Part shown: in pieces, positions 17,189 to 24,953 of the stretch
Numbering within the stretch: the stretch's first letter is position 1
How the letters are laid out: each line of letters begins with the position of its first letter
Assembly (NCBI RefSeq): GCF_905397275.1
Contig: NZ_CAJPUY010000030.1
Coordinates: 1 to 61,737 of the forward strand
DNA: 61,737 bases
Direction of reading: 5' to 3'
From: Cupriavidus yeoncheonensis
Lineage (GTDB): Bacteria; Pseudomonadota; Gammaproteobacteria; Burkholderiales; Burkholderiaceae
Position numbers and translations under genes: made by a program
Notes under the pieces: generated by a model
Seen by the model: only the letters and a program-made list of their open reading frames with translations
What the model was told of the DNA's origin: nothing
The model's database searches: none

Positions 17189-18658
17189 CTATCCCGCGGC
17201 CTTGACCATGTCCTCGACCACCTTCTTGGCGTCGCCGAATACCATCATGGTCTTGTCCATGTAGAACAGCTCGTTATCGAGGCCCGCGTAGCCGGCCGCC
17301 ATTGAGCGTTTGTTCACGATGATGGTCTTGGCCTTGTACGCCTCCAGAATAGGCATGCCGGCGATTGGAGAGTTGGGGTCGTTCTTGGCCGCCGGGTTGA
17401 CCACGTCGTTGGCGCCCAGCACCAGCACCACGTCAGCCTGGCCGAACTCGCTGTTGATGTCCTCCATCTCGAACACCTGATCGTAAGGCACCTCGGCCTC
17501 GGCCAGCAGCACGTTCATGTGGCCCGGCATGCGGCCTGCCACCGGATGGATCGCGTACTTTACCGTCACCCCGTGCTCCGTCAGCTTCTCGGTAAGTTCC
17601 TTGAGCGCATGCTGGGCGCGCGCCACCGCGAGGCCATAGCCCGGCACGATGACCACCGTCTCGGCATTGCTCATCAGGAAAGACGCGTCATCCGCCGAAC
17701 CCGACTTGACGTTGCGCTGCTCGGCACTGCCGCTGGCCGCGGCCGTCCCCGCACCGCCAAAGCCGCCCAGGATCACGTTGAAGAATGAGCGGTTCATGGC
17801 CTTGCACATGATGTACGACAGAATCGCACCGCTCGATCCCACCAGCGATCCGGCGATGATCAGCATCGGGTTGTTCAGCGAAAAGCCGATGCCGGCCGCC
17901 GCCCAGCCCGAGTACGAGTTCAGCATGGACACCACCACCGGCATGTCGGCGCCGCCGATCGGGATGATAATCAGCACGCCGAGCACGAATGCGATCGCCA
18001 GCATCAGCAGGAACGGCTGCCAGTCCTGCGTGAGGAAGAACGCCACGCCAAAGCCGAACATCGCCACGGCCAGCACCAGGTTCAGCATGTGCTGGCCGGC
18101 GAAGACCACCGGCGCGCCTTGGAACAGGCGGAATTTGTAGCGCCCGGCGAGCTTGCCGAACGCGATCACCGAGCCCGAGAACGTGATGGCACCGACGAAG
18201 CAGCCGATGAACAACTCGACGCGGTTGCCCATCGGGATCGCATGCGAGCCCGCTGTGCCGATGCCGAAGGCCGCTGGCTCGGCGACTGCCGCCACCGCGA
18301 TGAACACCGCCGCCAGGCCGATCAGCGAGTGCATCGCCGCGACCAGCTCAGGCATCTTGGTCATCTCGACCTTCTTCGCCACGTAGGCGCCGATGCCGCC
18401 GCCTACCACCAGCGCGCCGAGAATCAGCGCCACGCCCGTGCCGACCGATGACTGGCCAGCGCCGGCGGGAAGGAATTCCTGCTTGAGCTTGACGATCAGC
18501 GCCACGGTAGTCACTGAGGCGATCGCCATGCCGGCCATACCGAAAGCATTGCCCTTGCGGGCCGAGGCCGGGTGCGAAAGGCCCTTGAGCGCCTGGATGA
18601 AGCAGACCGAGGCGGACAGGTAGAGCAGCGTTACCGAATTCATGGACAGAAAGTTCAT
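17189..18658 (-). CDS. pntB: NAD(P) transhydrogenase subunit beta
   Basis: A 489-residue inner-membrane protein. Roughly the first 270 residues form about nine hydrophobic segments, followed by a linker and the cytoplasmic NADP-binding domain III with VPGYGLAVARAQHA, HPVAGRMPGHMNVLLAEA and GANDVVNPAA. With PntAA and PntAB it couples proton re-entry to hydride transfer from NADH to NADP+, making NADPH. Its ATG overlaps the pntAB stop by four bases, so translation is coupled. The three pnt genes lie inside a catabolic cluster, which suggests NADPH supply for the reductases or oxygenases nearby. Confidence 0.95.
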   Translation of the reverse strand: MNFLSMNSVTLLYLSASVCFIQALKGLSHPASARKGNAFGMAGMAIASVTTVALIVKLKQEFLPAGAGQSSVGTGVALILGALVVGGGIGAYVAKKVEMTKMPELVAAMHSLIGLAAVFIAVAAVAEPAAFGIGTAGSHAIPMGNRVELFIGCFVGAITFSGSVIAFGKLAGRYKFRLFQGAPVVFAGQHMLNLVLAVAMFGFGVAFFLTQDWQPFLLMLAIAFVLGVLIIIPIGGADMPVVVSMLNSYSGWAAAGIGFSLNNPMLIIAGSLVGSSGAILSYIMCKAMNRSFFNVILGGFGGAGTAAASGSAEQRNVKSGSADDASFLMSNAETVVIVPGYGLAVARAQHALKELTEKLTEHGVTVKYAIHPVAGRMPGHMNVLLAEAEVPYDQVFEMEDINSEFGQADVVLVLGANDVVNPAAKNDPNSPIAGMPILEAYKAKTIIVNKRSMAAGYAGLDNELFYMDKTMMVFGDAKKVVEDMVKAAG

Positions 18659-19011
18659 CGCGCCGCCTCCGCCACCAGGTCATCGGCCACGGCCTTGGTA
18701 CCGGCCTGGGGCGCTGCCTTGGGCGCCTTCTTTCGGAACATCTCCAACATCCGCTGGGTCACCATGAATCCGCCGAACACATTGACCGCGGCCAGCGCCA
18801 CGGCTAGCGCGCCCATGATGCGGCCGGCGGGACCTTCGGTAAGGCCTGCGGCCAGCATCGCGCCGATGATGATGATGGCCGAGATTGCATTGGTCACGGC
18901 CATCAGAGGCGTATGCAGGGCGGGTGTGACCGTCCAGACCACGTGGTAGCCCACGTAGATCGCGAGCACGAAGATGATCAGGTTGATCACCGTGTGGTTC
19001 ACCATTTCCAT
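18655..19011 (-). CDS. pntAB: NAD(P) transhydrogenase subunit alpha part 2
   Basis: 118 residues with three to four hydrophobic segments (INLIIFVLAIYVGYHVVW, AISAIIIIGAMLAAGL, ALAVALAAVNVFGGFMV) and a charged, Ala/Pro-rich tail. This is the membrane part of the alpha subunit, encoded separately in many alpha- and betaproteobacteria. It lies 10 bp after pntAA and overlaps pntB. Confidence 0.95.
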   Translation of the reverse strand: MEMVNHTVINLIIFVLAIYVGYHVVWTVTPALHTPLMAVTNAISAIIIIGAMLAAGLTEGPAGRIMGALAVALAAVNVFGGFMVTQRMLEMFRKKAPKAAPQAGTKAVADDLVAEAAR

Positions 19012-19021
19012 TAATGTCTCC

Positions 19022-20140
19022 TTAACTGGCCAATGCCATCTTGTCGCGCCGGGTCGTCAGGCAGGCCTCGACAATGTCGTCTTCCAGGTTGATGGCGAGC
19101 TTGCCTTCCTTGTCGATGATGAGCTTCAGGAAGTCGAGCACGTTGCGGGCATAGAGCGCCGAGGCGTCGGCCGCGACCATGCTGGCCAGGTTGGTATGGC
19201 CAACCAGCACCACGCCATGCCGCTCGACCACCTGGTCGGCCACCGTCAGCGGGCAGTTGCCGCCTTGCGCGGCGGCCAGGTCGACCACCACTGAGCCGGG
19301 TTTCATCGCCATCACGGTCTCTTCCTCGAGCAACACCGGCGCCGGGCGGCCCGGAATCAGCGCGGTGGTGATCACGATGTCGGCCTGGCTGGCGCGCTGG
19401 TGCACCAGCTCCGCCTGGCGGCGCATCCAGTCCGGCGGCATCGGGCGGGCATAGCCACCCACGCCCTGCGCGATCTCGCGCTCCTCCTCGGTCTCGAAAG
19501 GCACGTCGAGGAACTTGGCGCCGAGCGACTCGATCTGTTCCTTGACCGCTGGGCGCACGTCGGAGGCCTCGATCACCGCACCCAGGCGCTTGGCCGTGGC
19601 AATCGCCTGCAGGCCGGCCACGCCGGCGCCGAGGATCAGCACGCGCGCGGCCTTGACGGTGCCGGCGGCGGTCATCAGCATCGGCATGAAGCGCTGGTAG
19701 TGGTGGGCGGCTTCGAGCACTGCCTTGTAGCCGGCGATGTTGGCCTGCGACGAAAGTACGTCCATGCTCTGCGCGCGTGTGGTGCGGGGTGCCGCCTCGA
19801 GCGCAAAGGCGACGATGCCGGCCGCAGCCATACGCGCGTTGTTTTCGGCGTCGAAGGGATTGAGCATGCCGACCAGCGTGGCACCGGGCTTCATCTGGCC
19901 AAGTTCGGCCTCGTCCGGCGCGCGCACCTTCAGCACCAGTTCGGCGCCGAGTGCCTGCGCGGCGGTGCCGATGCGGGCGCCCGCGGCCTCATAGGCCGAG
20001 TCCGGCTGGCTTGCCCTAACTCCGGCGCCCGCTTGGACAATGACTTCGTGACCTTGCGCGACGTATTTCTTGACCGTCTCGGGCGTGGCGGCAACACGGG
20101 TCTCGCCGGCCCGCGTCTCCTGCGGGATACCGATCTGCAT
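19022..20140 (-). CDS. pntAA: NAD(P) transhydrogenase subunit alpha part 1
   Basis: A 372-residue cytoplasmic NAD-binding subunit related to alanine dehydrogenase. It begins MQIGIPQETRAGETRVAATPE, with GAGVAGLQAIATAKRLGA as the Rossmann glycine motif, and VVDLAAAQGGNCPLT near the C-terminus. It carries domain I only, as expected for the split alpha subunit. First gene of pntAA-pntAB-pntB; a GGAGAC site precedes the ATG. 155 bp separate it from the isomerase gene upstream, enough for its own promoter, though I see no clear one. Confidence 0.95.
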   Translation of the reverse strand: MQIGIPQETRAGETRVAATPETVKKYVAQGHEVIVQAGAGVRASQPDSAYEAAGARIGTAAQALGAELVLKVRAPDEAELGQMKPGATLVGMLNPFDAENNARMAAAGIVAFALEAAPRTTRAQSMDVLSSQANIAGYKAVLEAAHHYQRFMPMLMTAAGTVKAARVLILGAGVAGLQAIATAKRLGAVIEASDVRPAVKEQIESLGAKFLDVPFETEEEREIAQGVGGYARPMPPDWMRRQAELVHQRASQADIVITTALIPGRPAPVLLEEETVMAMKPGSVVVDLAAAQGGNCPLTVADQVVERHGVVLVGHTNLASMVAADASALYARNVLDFLKLIIDKEGKLAINLEDDIVEACLTTRRDKMALAS

Positions 20141-20294
20141 CTCGTCTCCTTATGATGTTTTTTCCTGGAGTGGTACCCGGCGGGGCCAGCCTTCCATTCT
20201 AGATTTTTCTGCCCCTCTTAAGGGCCATCGTTGTCGCTCACCGTGCGTGCACGCTGTCCCTGCATCGTGAGGCGCGCCGTGGACAACGGTTCGC

Positions 20295-20918
20295 TTACCT
20301 TAGTCGAGCTTTCGCGTTCTCAATTTCTTCCTCCAAATCGCGCAACTGATCCTTCCCAAAATACATCTCGTCGCCGACAAAGAACGTCGGGGAGCCAAAC
20401 GCACCGCGTTCGAATGAGTTCTGGGTATTCGCCAGCAAGATCTGCTTGACCTCGGGATCCGCAATGCGGGCCTCGAAGCCTTTTCCGTCCAAACCGGCGA
20501 CGTCCAGGGCTGCCGAGATGACGGCGGGATCATCCATCTTCAAACCTTGTTCCCACATGTTTGCGAACACGGAATCTACGTAGGGCATAAAGGTGCCGTT
20601 CTTCTCGGCAGCCACAGCCCCGCGCATGATCTGCAGTGTATTGACGGGCCAAAATGGATTGTCCCGATAGGCGGTCAGTCCGTGCTTGGTGATGAAGCGC
20701 TGGATCTCCAAACGCCCAAATTCCGGCTTGTTCTTGATACCCGCAAAAGCCTCCGCGGGAGAGCGATTCCCGGTTAGCCTGAACAGTCCCCCAAGAAGCA
20801 CCGGAATATATTCGAACTTGACGTCCTGCCGTGCCTCAATAGTCGGAATGACTTTGTGGCTAAGGTAGGAATTCGGGCTGCCGAAATCAAAGTGGAATTG
20901 AACTCTTACACCGCTCAT
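20295..20918 (-). CDS. DsbA-fold HCCA-isomerase-like protein, 207 aa
   Basis: Second kappa-GST/HCCA-isomerase family protein. The N-terminus VQFHFDFGSPNSYLSHK has the Ser in place of the thioredoxin Cys. FGSPTFFVGDEMYFGKDQL near the end is the family signature. The start at 20918 follows AGGAGACACC. It is about 435 bp downstream of the thiolase gene on the same strand and just before pntAA. Like the copy at 13466 it probably isomerises an unsaturated intermediate with glutathione; the actual substrate is unknown. Confidence 0.88.
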   Translation of the reverse strand: MSGVRVQFHFDFGSPNSYLSHKVIPTIEARQDVKFEYIPVLLGGLFRLTGNRSPAEAFAGIKNKPEFGRLEIQRFITKHGLTAYRDNPFWPVNTLQIMRGAVAAEKNGTFMPYVDSVFANMWEQGLKMDDPAVISAALDVAGLDGKGFEARIADPEVKQILLANTQNSFERGAFGSPTFFVGDEMYFGKDQLRDLEEEIENAKARLR

Positions 20919-21353
20919 GGTGTCTCCTAATAGATGACGTGGTGAAATTTTGGTGGAAGGTTTAGCAAAGCCCGCTTACCTGTTGCGGATCTGACGACGG
21001 AAACTGCACGATCCCTGTCGAAATCGGCGCAAGCTTTGCTAGCGCGGCTATACAGCCTGCCCAGGTACGGGACTCACCGACAACAAGTGCTGGCGAGCAG
21101 ATCGGGCAACTTCGAATTTTCCTCGCGCATCGTCTGCCGATTCCGCCGCTACCGTGATGACACCTGCCAGCTCGAATTCAGCGTTTAATACAAAGAGGGA
21201 GAATATCTGTACTGCCTGGTGCGTAACGTCCCCATTTCCACACGCCGTGTCTTTCATTACTATCCCCGGTTGGATCCTCTGTATGCTGGCATCCAATCGC
21301 CGCGATACCAGTTATTGATCTGATGTGACCGAATACCGTGTCCCAATGGCGAT
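20919..21353. other. No gene recognised
   Basis: 435 bp between the thiolase stop and the isomerase start on the minus strand. No frame with a start signal. It may hold a promoter for the isomerase and pnt genes, but I could not pick one. Confidence 0.35.
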
Positions 21354-22538
21354 TTACGCTACCTCGAACAGCCCCGCTGCCCCCATACCACCACCGACAC
21401 ACATCGTGACGACAACGTATTTCTCTCCACGGCGTTTGCCCTCAATCAGGGCGTGAGCCACAAGCCTTGCACCCGTCATGCCATACGGGTGCCCGATGGA
21501 AATCCCGCCACCGTTCACATTCAATCGGTCCGGATCGATTCCGAGGCGATCGCGACAGTAAAGAACTTGGCACGCGAACGCTTCATTCAGTTCCCACAGA
21601 CCGATATCGCTAACCTTCAACCCATGCCGCTCCAGGAGTTTCGGGACCGCAAAAACTGGGCCAATACCCATTTCCTCGGGCGCACAGCCCGCCACCGCGA
21701 TGCCGCGGTAGATACCAAGAGGCTGCAATCCGCGCCGCTCGGCCAGGCGGCGATCCATCAGGACCGAGGCCGAGGCACCATCCGAAAGCTGACTTGCGTT
21801 TCCTCCGGTGACGACCCCGCGGTCGATGACTGTCCTGAGCTTTGCCAACCCCTCCACCGTTGTGTCGGGACGGTTCCCTTCGTCGCGGTCCAGTAGCACG
21901 TCACGGAAACTGATCTCTCCTGTCTCCCTATCCTGGATGGCCATGGAGGTTTGGAAGGGTACAATTTCGGCCGTAAAGCGGCCCATCTCCTGGGCAAGCG
22001 CCGTACGGCGCTGTGATTCCGCCGCGTAGACATCCTGCGCCTCTCGGGAAATGCCATACCGCCCTGCGACGAGTTCAGCGGTCTGCAGCATCGGCATATA
22101 GGCATGTGGAACCCGCTCGATCAATTCCGAGTCGGCCGCACTCGTCATCCATTCGACAAAACGGTCCTGAACCAACGAGATGCTCTCTTGCCCTCCTGCC
22201 ACCACCACATCCATCTCGTCCACAATGATTTGCTTTGCTGCGGTGGCCATCGCCATCAAGCCAGAGGCGCATTGCCGGTCGATGGACTGACCCGCGACGC
22301 TGACCGGAAGTCCGCCGGCTAACGCACTAAGACGGCCGATGTTCATGCCGGCCGTGCCTCCCGGCATCGAGGTACCGATCACTACATCCTCAATCTCTTC
22401 CCCGGCGATTCCGGCACGCTGAACCGCATGCGATATAACGTGCCCCATGAGGGTCGGCGATTTGGTGTTGTTCAGCGAACCCTTATAGGCGCGACCGATC
22501 CCGGTCCGTGCCGTCGAGACAATGACTGCTTCCCTCAT
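21354..22538 (-). CDS. Acetyl-CoA acyltransferase (thiolase), 394 aa
   Basis: Cleaves a 3-ketoacyl-CoA with CoA to acetyl-CoA and a shortened acyl-CoA. The nucleophile is Cys90 in SIDRQCASGLMA; NEAFACQ, GGGISIGHPYGMTGAR (active His) and TMCVGGGMG (second Cys) complete the site. I chose the ATG at 22538 (MREAVIVSTARTGIGRA), which begins exactly where thiolases begin and follows AGAGGGCAGC. The frame is open further left without homology. It lies 170 bp after the TetR-controlled SDR on the same strand, so the two likely form one transcription unit. Confidence 0.93.
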   Translation of the reverse strand: MREAVIVSTARTGIGRAYKGSLNNTKSPTLMGHVISHAVQRAGIAGEEIEDVVIGTSMPGGTAGMNIGRLSALAGGLPVSVAGQSIDRQCASGLMAMATAAKQIIVDEMDVVVAGGQESISLVQDRFVEWMTSAADSELIERVPHAYMPMLQTAELVAGRYGISREAQDVYAAESQRRTALAQEMGRFTAEIVPFQTSMAIQDRETGEISFRDVLLDRDEGNRPDTTVEGLAKLRTVIDRGVVTGGNASQLSDGASASVLMDRRLAERRGLQPLGIYRGIAVAGCAPEEMGIGPVFAVPKLLERHGLKVSDIGLWELNEAFACQVLYCRDRLGIDPDRLNVNGGGISIGHPYGMTGARLVAHALIEGKRRGEKYVVVTMCVGGGMGAAGLFEVA

Positions 22539-22707
22539 GCTGCCCTCTTGATGATGTGAATACCGGGGTGGACATCCCGCTATGACCGCGTCTCGCTGAC
22601 GCATCGCGAAGCTTGGCAACCAACAGACCGAACGGAAAATCTCTTCGGGTGGCAAGGCATTGCGATCGTGCGGAAGCGGTCTCTATCCCATTGTTTAGAC
22701 GTTTTGA

Positions 22708-23442
22708 TTACCAGGTCTCAGTCCAGGGACGCAGGTCGAGTTCAAAGGTCCAGGCGTCGCGTGGTTGCGAATGAAGGTACCAGTAGTTCTGCGCGATATG
22801 CTCCGGATTCAGGATGCCATCCTGGTCTTTCAATGCATAACGATCCGGAAAATTGGTGCGGATAAAGTCAGTGTCGATCGCACCGTCCACCACAATATGG
22901 GCTACATGGATGTTCTTCGAGCCGAGTTCGCGGGCCATGCTTTGCGCAAGCGCGCGAAGCGCATGCTTGGCGCCCGCAAACGCGGCATAATTTTCCTTGC
23001 CTCGCAGACCCGCAGTAGCGCCGGTAAAGAGAATCGTGCCGCGTTGACGCTGTACCATGCGCTTGGCAACTTCCCTTGCGTTCAGAAATCCTGCAAAGCA
23101 GGCCATCTCCCAGATCTTGAAGTACTTTCGCGCTGTCTCTTCAAGGATGGAAGAAGGCACATTGGCGCCAATGTTAAACACGAGAACGTCAATTGGACCA
23201 ATCTCCGACTCGATCTTGTCGATGAGGGCGACCACCTCCTCCTCCTTACGCGCGTCCGTGCCAAACGCGTAGGCGATTCCGCCGGCATCGTGAATGGAGT
23301 CAACCAGCGGTTGAAGCTTGTCCGCTGTACGACGCGTCACACAAGCGACCATGCCTTCCGCGGCGAAACGCTTGGCGATTGCACTACCCGTGGAGTCCCC
23401 CGCTCCGATCACGAGCGCAACCCTCTGCTCTTTGACATCCAT
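22708..23442 (-). CDS. SDR-family protein with Phe in place of catalytic Tyr, 244 aa
   Basis: The only intact member of three close paralogues (the others at 9094 and 11638 are broken). MDVKEQRVALVIGAGDSTGSAIAKRF gives a variant cofactor motif (GAGDSTGSA, residues 13-21). VFNIGANVP is at the NAG position (88-96), and FTGATAG at 139-145 replaces the Ser loop. FAGAK (155-159) stands where YxxxK is expected, so the catalytic Tyr is Phe. The ATG at 23442 follows AAAGGAGGCAGTG; an upstream ATG at 23463 lies in the operator and is unlikely. The promoter carries an AAACGATCGTTT palindrome, so it should be controlled by the TetR at 23820. A true dehydrogenase role is doubtful. Confidence 0.88.
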   Translation of the reverse strand: MDVKEQRVALVIGAGDSTGSAIAKRFAAEGMVACVTRRTADKLQPLVDSIHDAGGIAYAFGTDARKEEEVVALIDKIESEIGPIDVLVFNIGANVPSSILEETARKYFKIWEMACFAGFLNAREVAKRMVQRQRGTILFTGATAGLRGKENYAAFAGAKHALRALAQSMARELGSKNIHVAHIVVDGAIDTDFIRTNFPDRYALKDQDGILNPEHIAQNYWYLHSQPRDAWTFELDLRPWTETW

Positions 23443-23461
23443 CACTGCCTCCTTTATTGAC

Positions 23462-23511
23462 AAACGATCGTTTAGTAAATAGAGAGTATTTCATCACGGT
23501 GCAGGAGTCAA
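23462..23511 (-). promoter_or_regulatory. Promoter with TetR-type operator (site 3)
   Basis: On the minus strand: TTGACT (23511-23506), 17-bp spacer, TACTCT (23488-23483), then the perfect palindrome AAACGATCGTTT (23473-23462). It lies 20 bp before the SDR start at 23442. Confidence 0.75.
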
Positions 23512-23819
23512 GGGCGACTTACGCTAACGCACCTACAGCGAGAAAGCTCAGGAGTACGCTCTGCGCGGCACGCGCAGTGGCGAGGCTGGTAAGGATGGAA
23601 GAAGAAAAAGGGGCGACGGCGCTTGGATGGATGGCTTCGCGCGCCGAGGCCCGGACTGGAAGCATCGACAGCACGTGCGGTGCGGTCGGGTTCCGCAGTC
23701 GAAGCCGTCGCAATGAAAGCGCGGTACCGCGGCATGCACGCACATATCTGCGCGCATCGAGAAGAACTCGCAAGGGCGCAGAACTGCGCCCGGAGGGGTG
23801 GGTGCTACATTGGCACCGC
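23512..23819. other. No gene recognised
   Basis: About 300 bp between the SDR promoter and the end of the TetR gene. No frame with a start signal and no clear terminator was seen. Confidence 0.35.
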
Positions 23820-24398
23820 TTAGGTCTTGCTGAGGGGTTCGAGCCGCTCAATAGACCGCCCGAGAAAGCGACGGCTGGAAGCGAGAATCTGCTGCCTGGT
23901 CCGGTCGGTTTCAACCACCCGGGCCAGCAAAATGGCACCCACGCACTGCGCAATCAACGCCCAAGCCGCATCCGGATCGTCCAAACGCTGCTTCCAACTG
24001 CTCTGCAGCTTTTTCGCGCTTTCCTCCACTGAGGCGCGGACTGCTGGCCCAGACCTCGCGATTTCAGGTCCCAAGGTCGGCAGGACGCAACCTGATTCCG
24101 GATGCAGCGCATGAGAACTGCTGAGATAGCTTCTGATGCGCTTCACGAAATGATCTTCGGCCGTCTCATCGTCGCCAGCGAGCATTTCAGCGCTGTTGGC
24201 CAACTCCCGCCGGACCACTTCCGCGAACAGTTCTGCTTTGGAGTCAAAATGACTATAGAAGGCCCCCCCCGTGAGCCCGATGGCCCCCATCAGGGCATCG
24301 ACCCCAGTTGAATCGAATCCACCCTTTTTGGCAATCGCTTGACTACTGTTAAGGAGTTTTTCCCGCGTCTCTTGCTTGTGTGTGCTTGAGTAGCGCAT
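23820..24398 (-). CDS. TetR-family repressor, probable regulator of the AACGATCGTT regulon, 192 aa
   Basis: The N-terminal helix-turn-helix (KLLNSSQAIAKKGGFDST, then GLTGGAFYSHFDSKAELFAEVV, about residues 14-60) is typical of TetR proteins that respond to acyl-CoA or aromatic ligands. The C-terminal ~130 residues form the ligand domain. It is divergent from the CoA ligase at 24954. Its own promoter holds an ACGATCGT palindrome between -35 and -10, and four other copies sit at promoters of the nearby SDR and ligase genes. That makes it the natural candidate for binding them, as a repressor relieved by a pathway acyl-CoA; the ligand is inferred. Confidence 0.9.
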   Translation of the reverse strand: MRYSSTHKQETREKLLNSSQAIAKKGGFDSTGVDALMGAIGLTGGAFYSHFDSKAELFAEVVRRELANSAEMLAGDDETAEDHFVKRIRSYLSSSHALHPESGCVLPTLGPEIARSGPAVRASVEESAKKLQSSWKQRLDDPDAAWALIAQCVGAILLARVVETDRTRQQILASSRRFLGRSIERLEPLSKT

Positions 24399-24432
24399 TT
24401 TTGGCTCACTTCGAACTCAGGACATGGCAGGA

Positions 24433-24461
24433 ATTATAGCATTACGATCGTTCAGGAACGT
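24433..24461 (-). promoter_or_regulatory. tetR promoter with embedded operator (site 4)
   Basis: Minus-strand TATAAT (24438-24433), 17 bp from a weak -35 (24461-24456). The palindrome ACGATCGT (24444-24451) lies in the spacer, the classic position for autorepression. About 35 bp separate it from the tetR start at 24398. Confidence 0.65.
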
Positions 24462-24703
24462 TCTGCCTCAGTTAAATGCCTGCGGCGCACGTGCTGCAGC
24501 CTCCCAAGATACTTACCTGCGCTCGAAAGCGCCGGGAGCCGCGAGTGCCGTCCTGTACATCGGCCGTGGGAGTTGGTCTAAGCGCTGCGCTCTTCGCGGC
24601 CGGCCTAAGTGCCATCCTCCGGACACGAAGTCCAAGCTCACACTCCTGTGATGTCGTGCGCCCAACGGCATGCGCAGATCAGATCACCAACCGTGAATAC
24701 TTG
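24462..24703. other. Intergenic region between divergent tetR and ligase promoters
   Basis: About 240 bp with no supported gene between the tetR promoter and the ligase promoter. Confidence 0.4.
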
Positions 24704-24752
24704 TTGACATCGCCCAGTGTGTAACCTAGCATCGTTTGACAAACGATCGTTA
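24704..24752 (+). promoter_or_regulatory. Ligase promoter with TetR-type operator (site 5)
   Basis: TTGACA (24704-24709), 17-bp spacer, TAGCAT (24727-24732), palindrome AAACGATCGTTA (24741-24752). The ligase begins at 24954, leaving a leader of about 210 nt with no obvious gene. Confidence 0.75.
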
Positions 24753-24953
24753 ACTAACGAATCATGCGGGAGCTGTTGGCGCCAATCCCCGGGACGGGTA
24801 CTCGGCCGGCAGGTCCATCAGTGAGCTGCGCGTTCGTCACGATGCTTCTCGCCACACGGCGTCGATTTCATTCGGGGAAACCGTGGGGGAGATGGCAAAA
24901 AAGCGAAATAACCCTGAATATTAAACAGGGTATAACAACTGGGAGACATCAAT

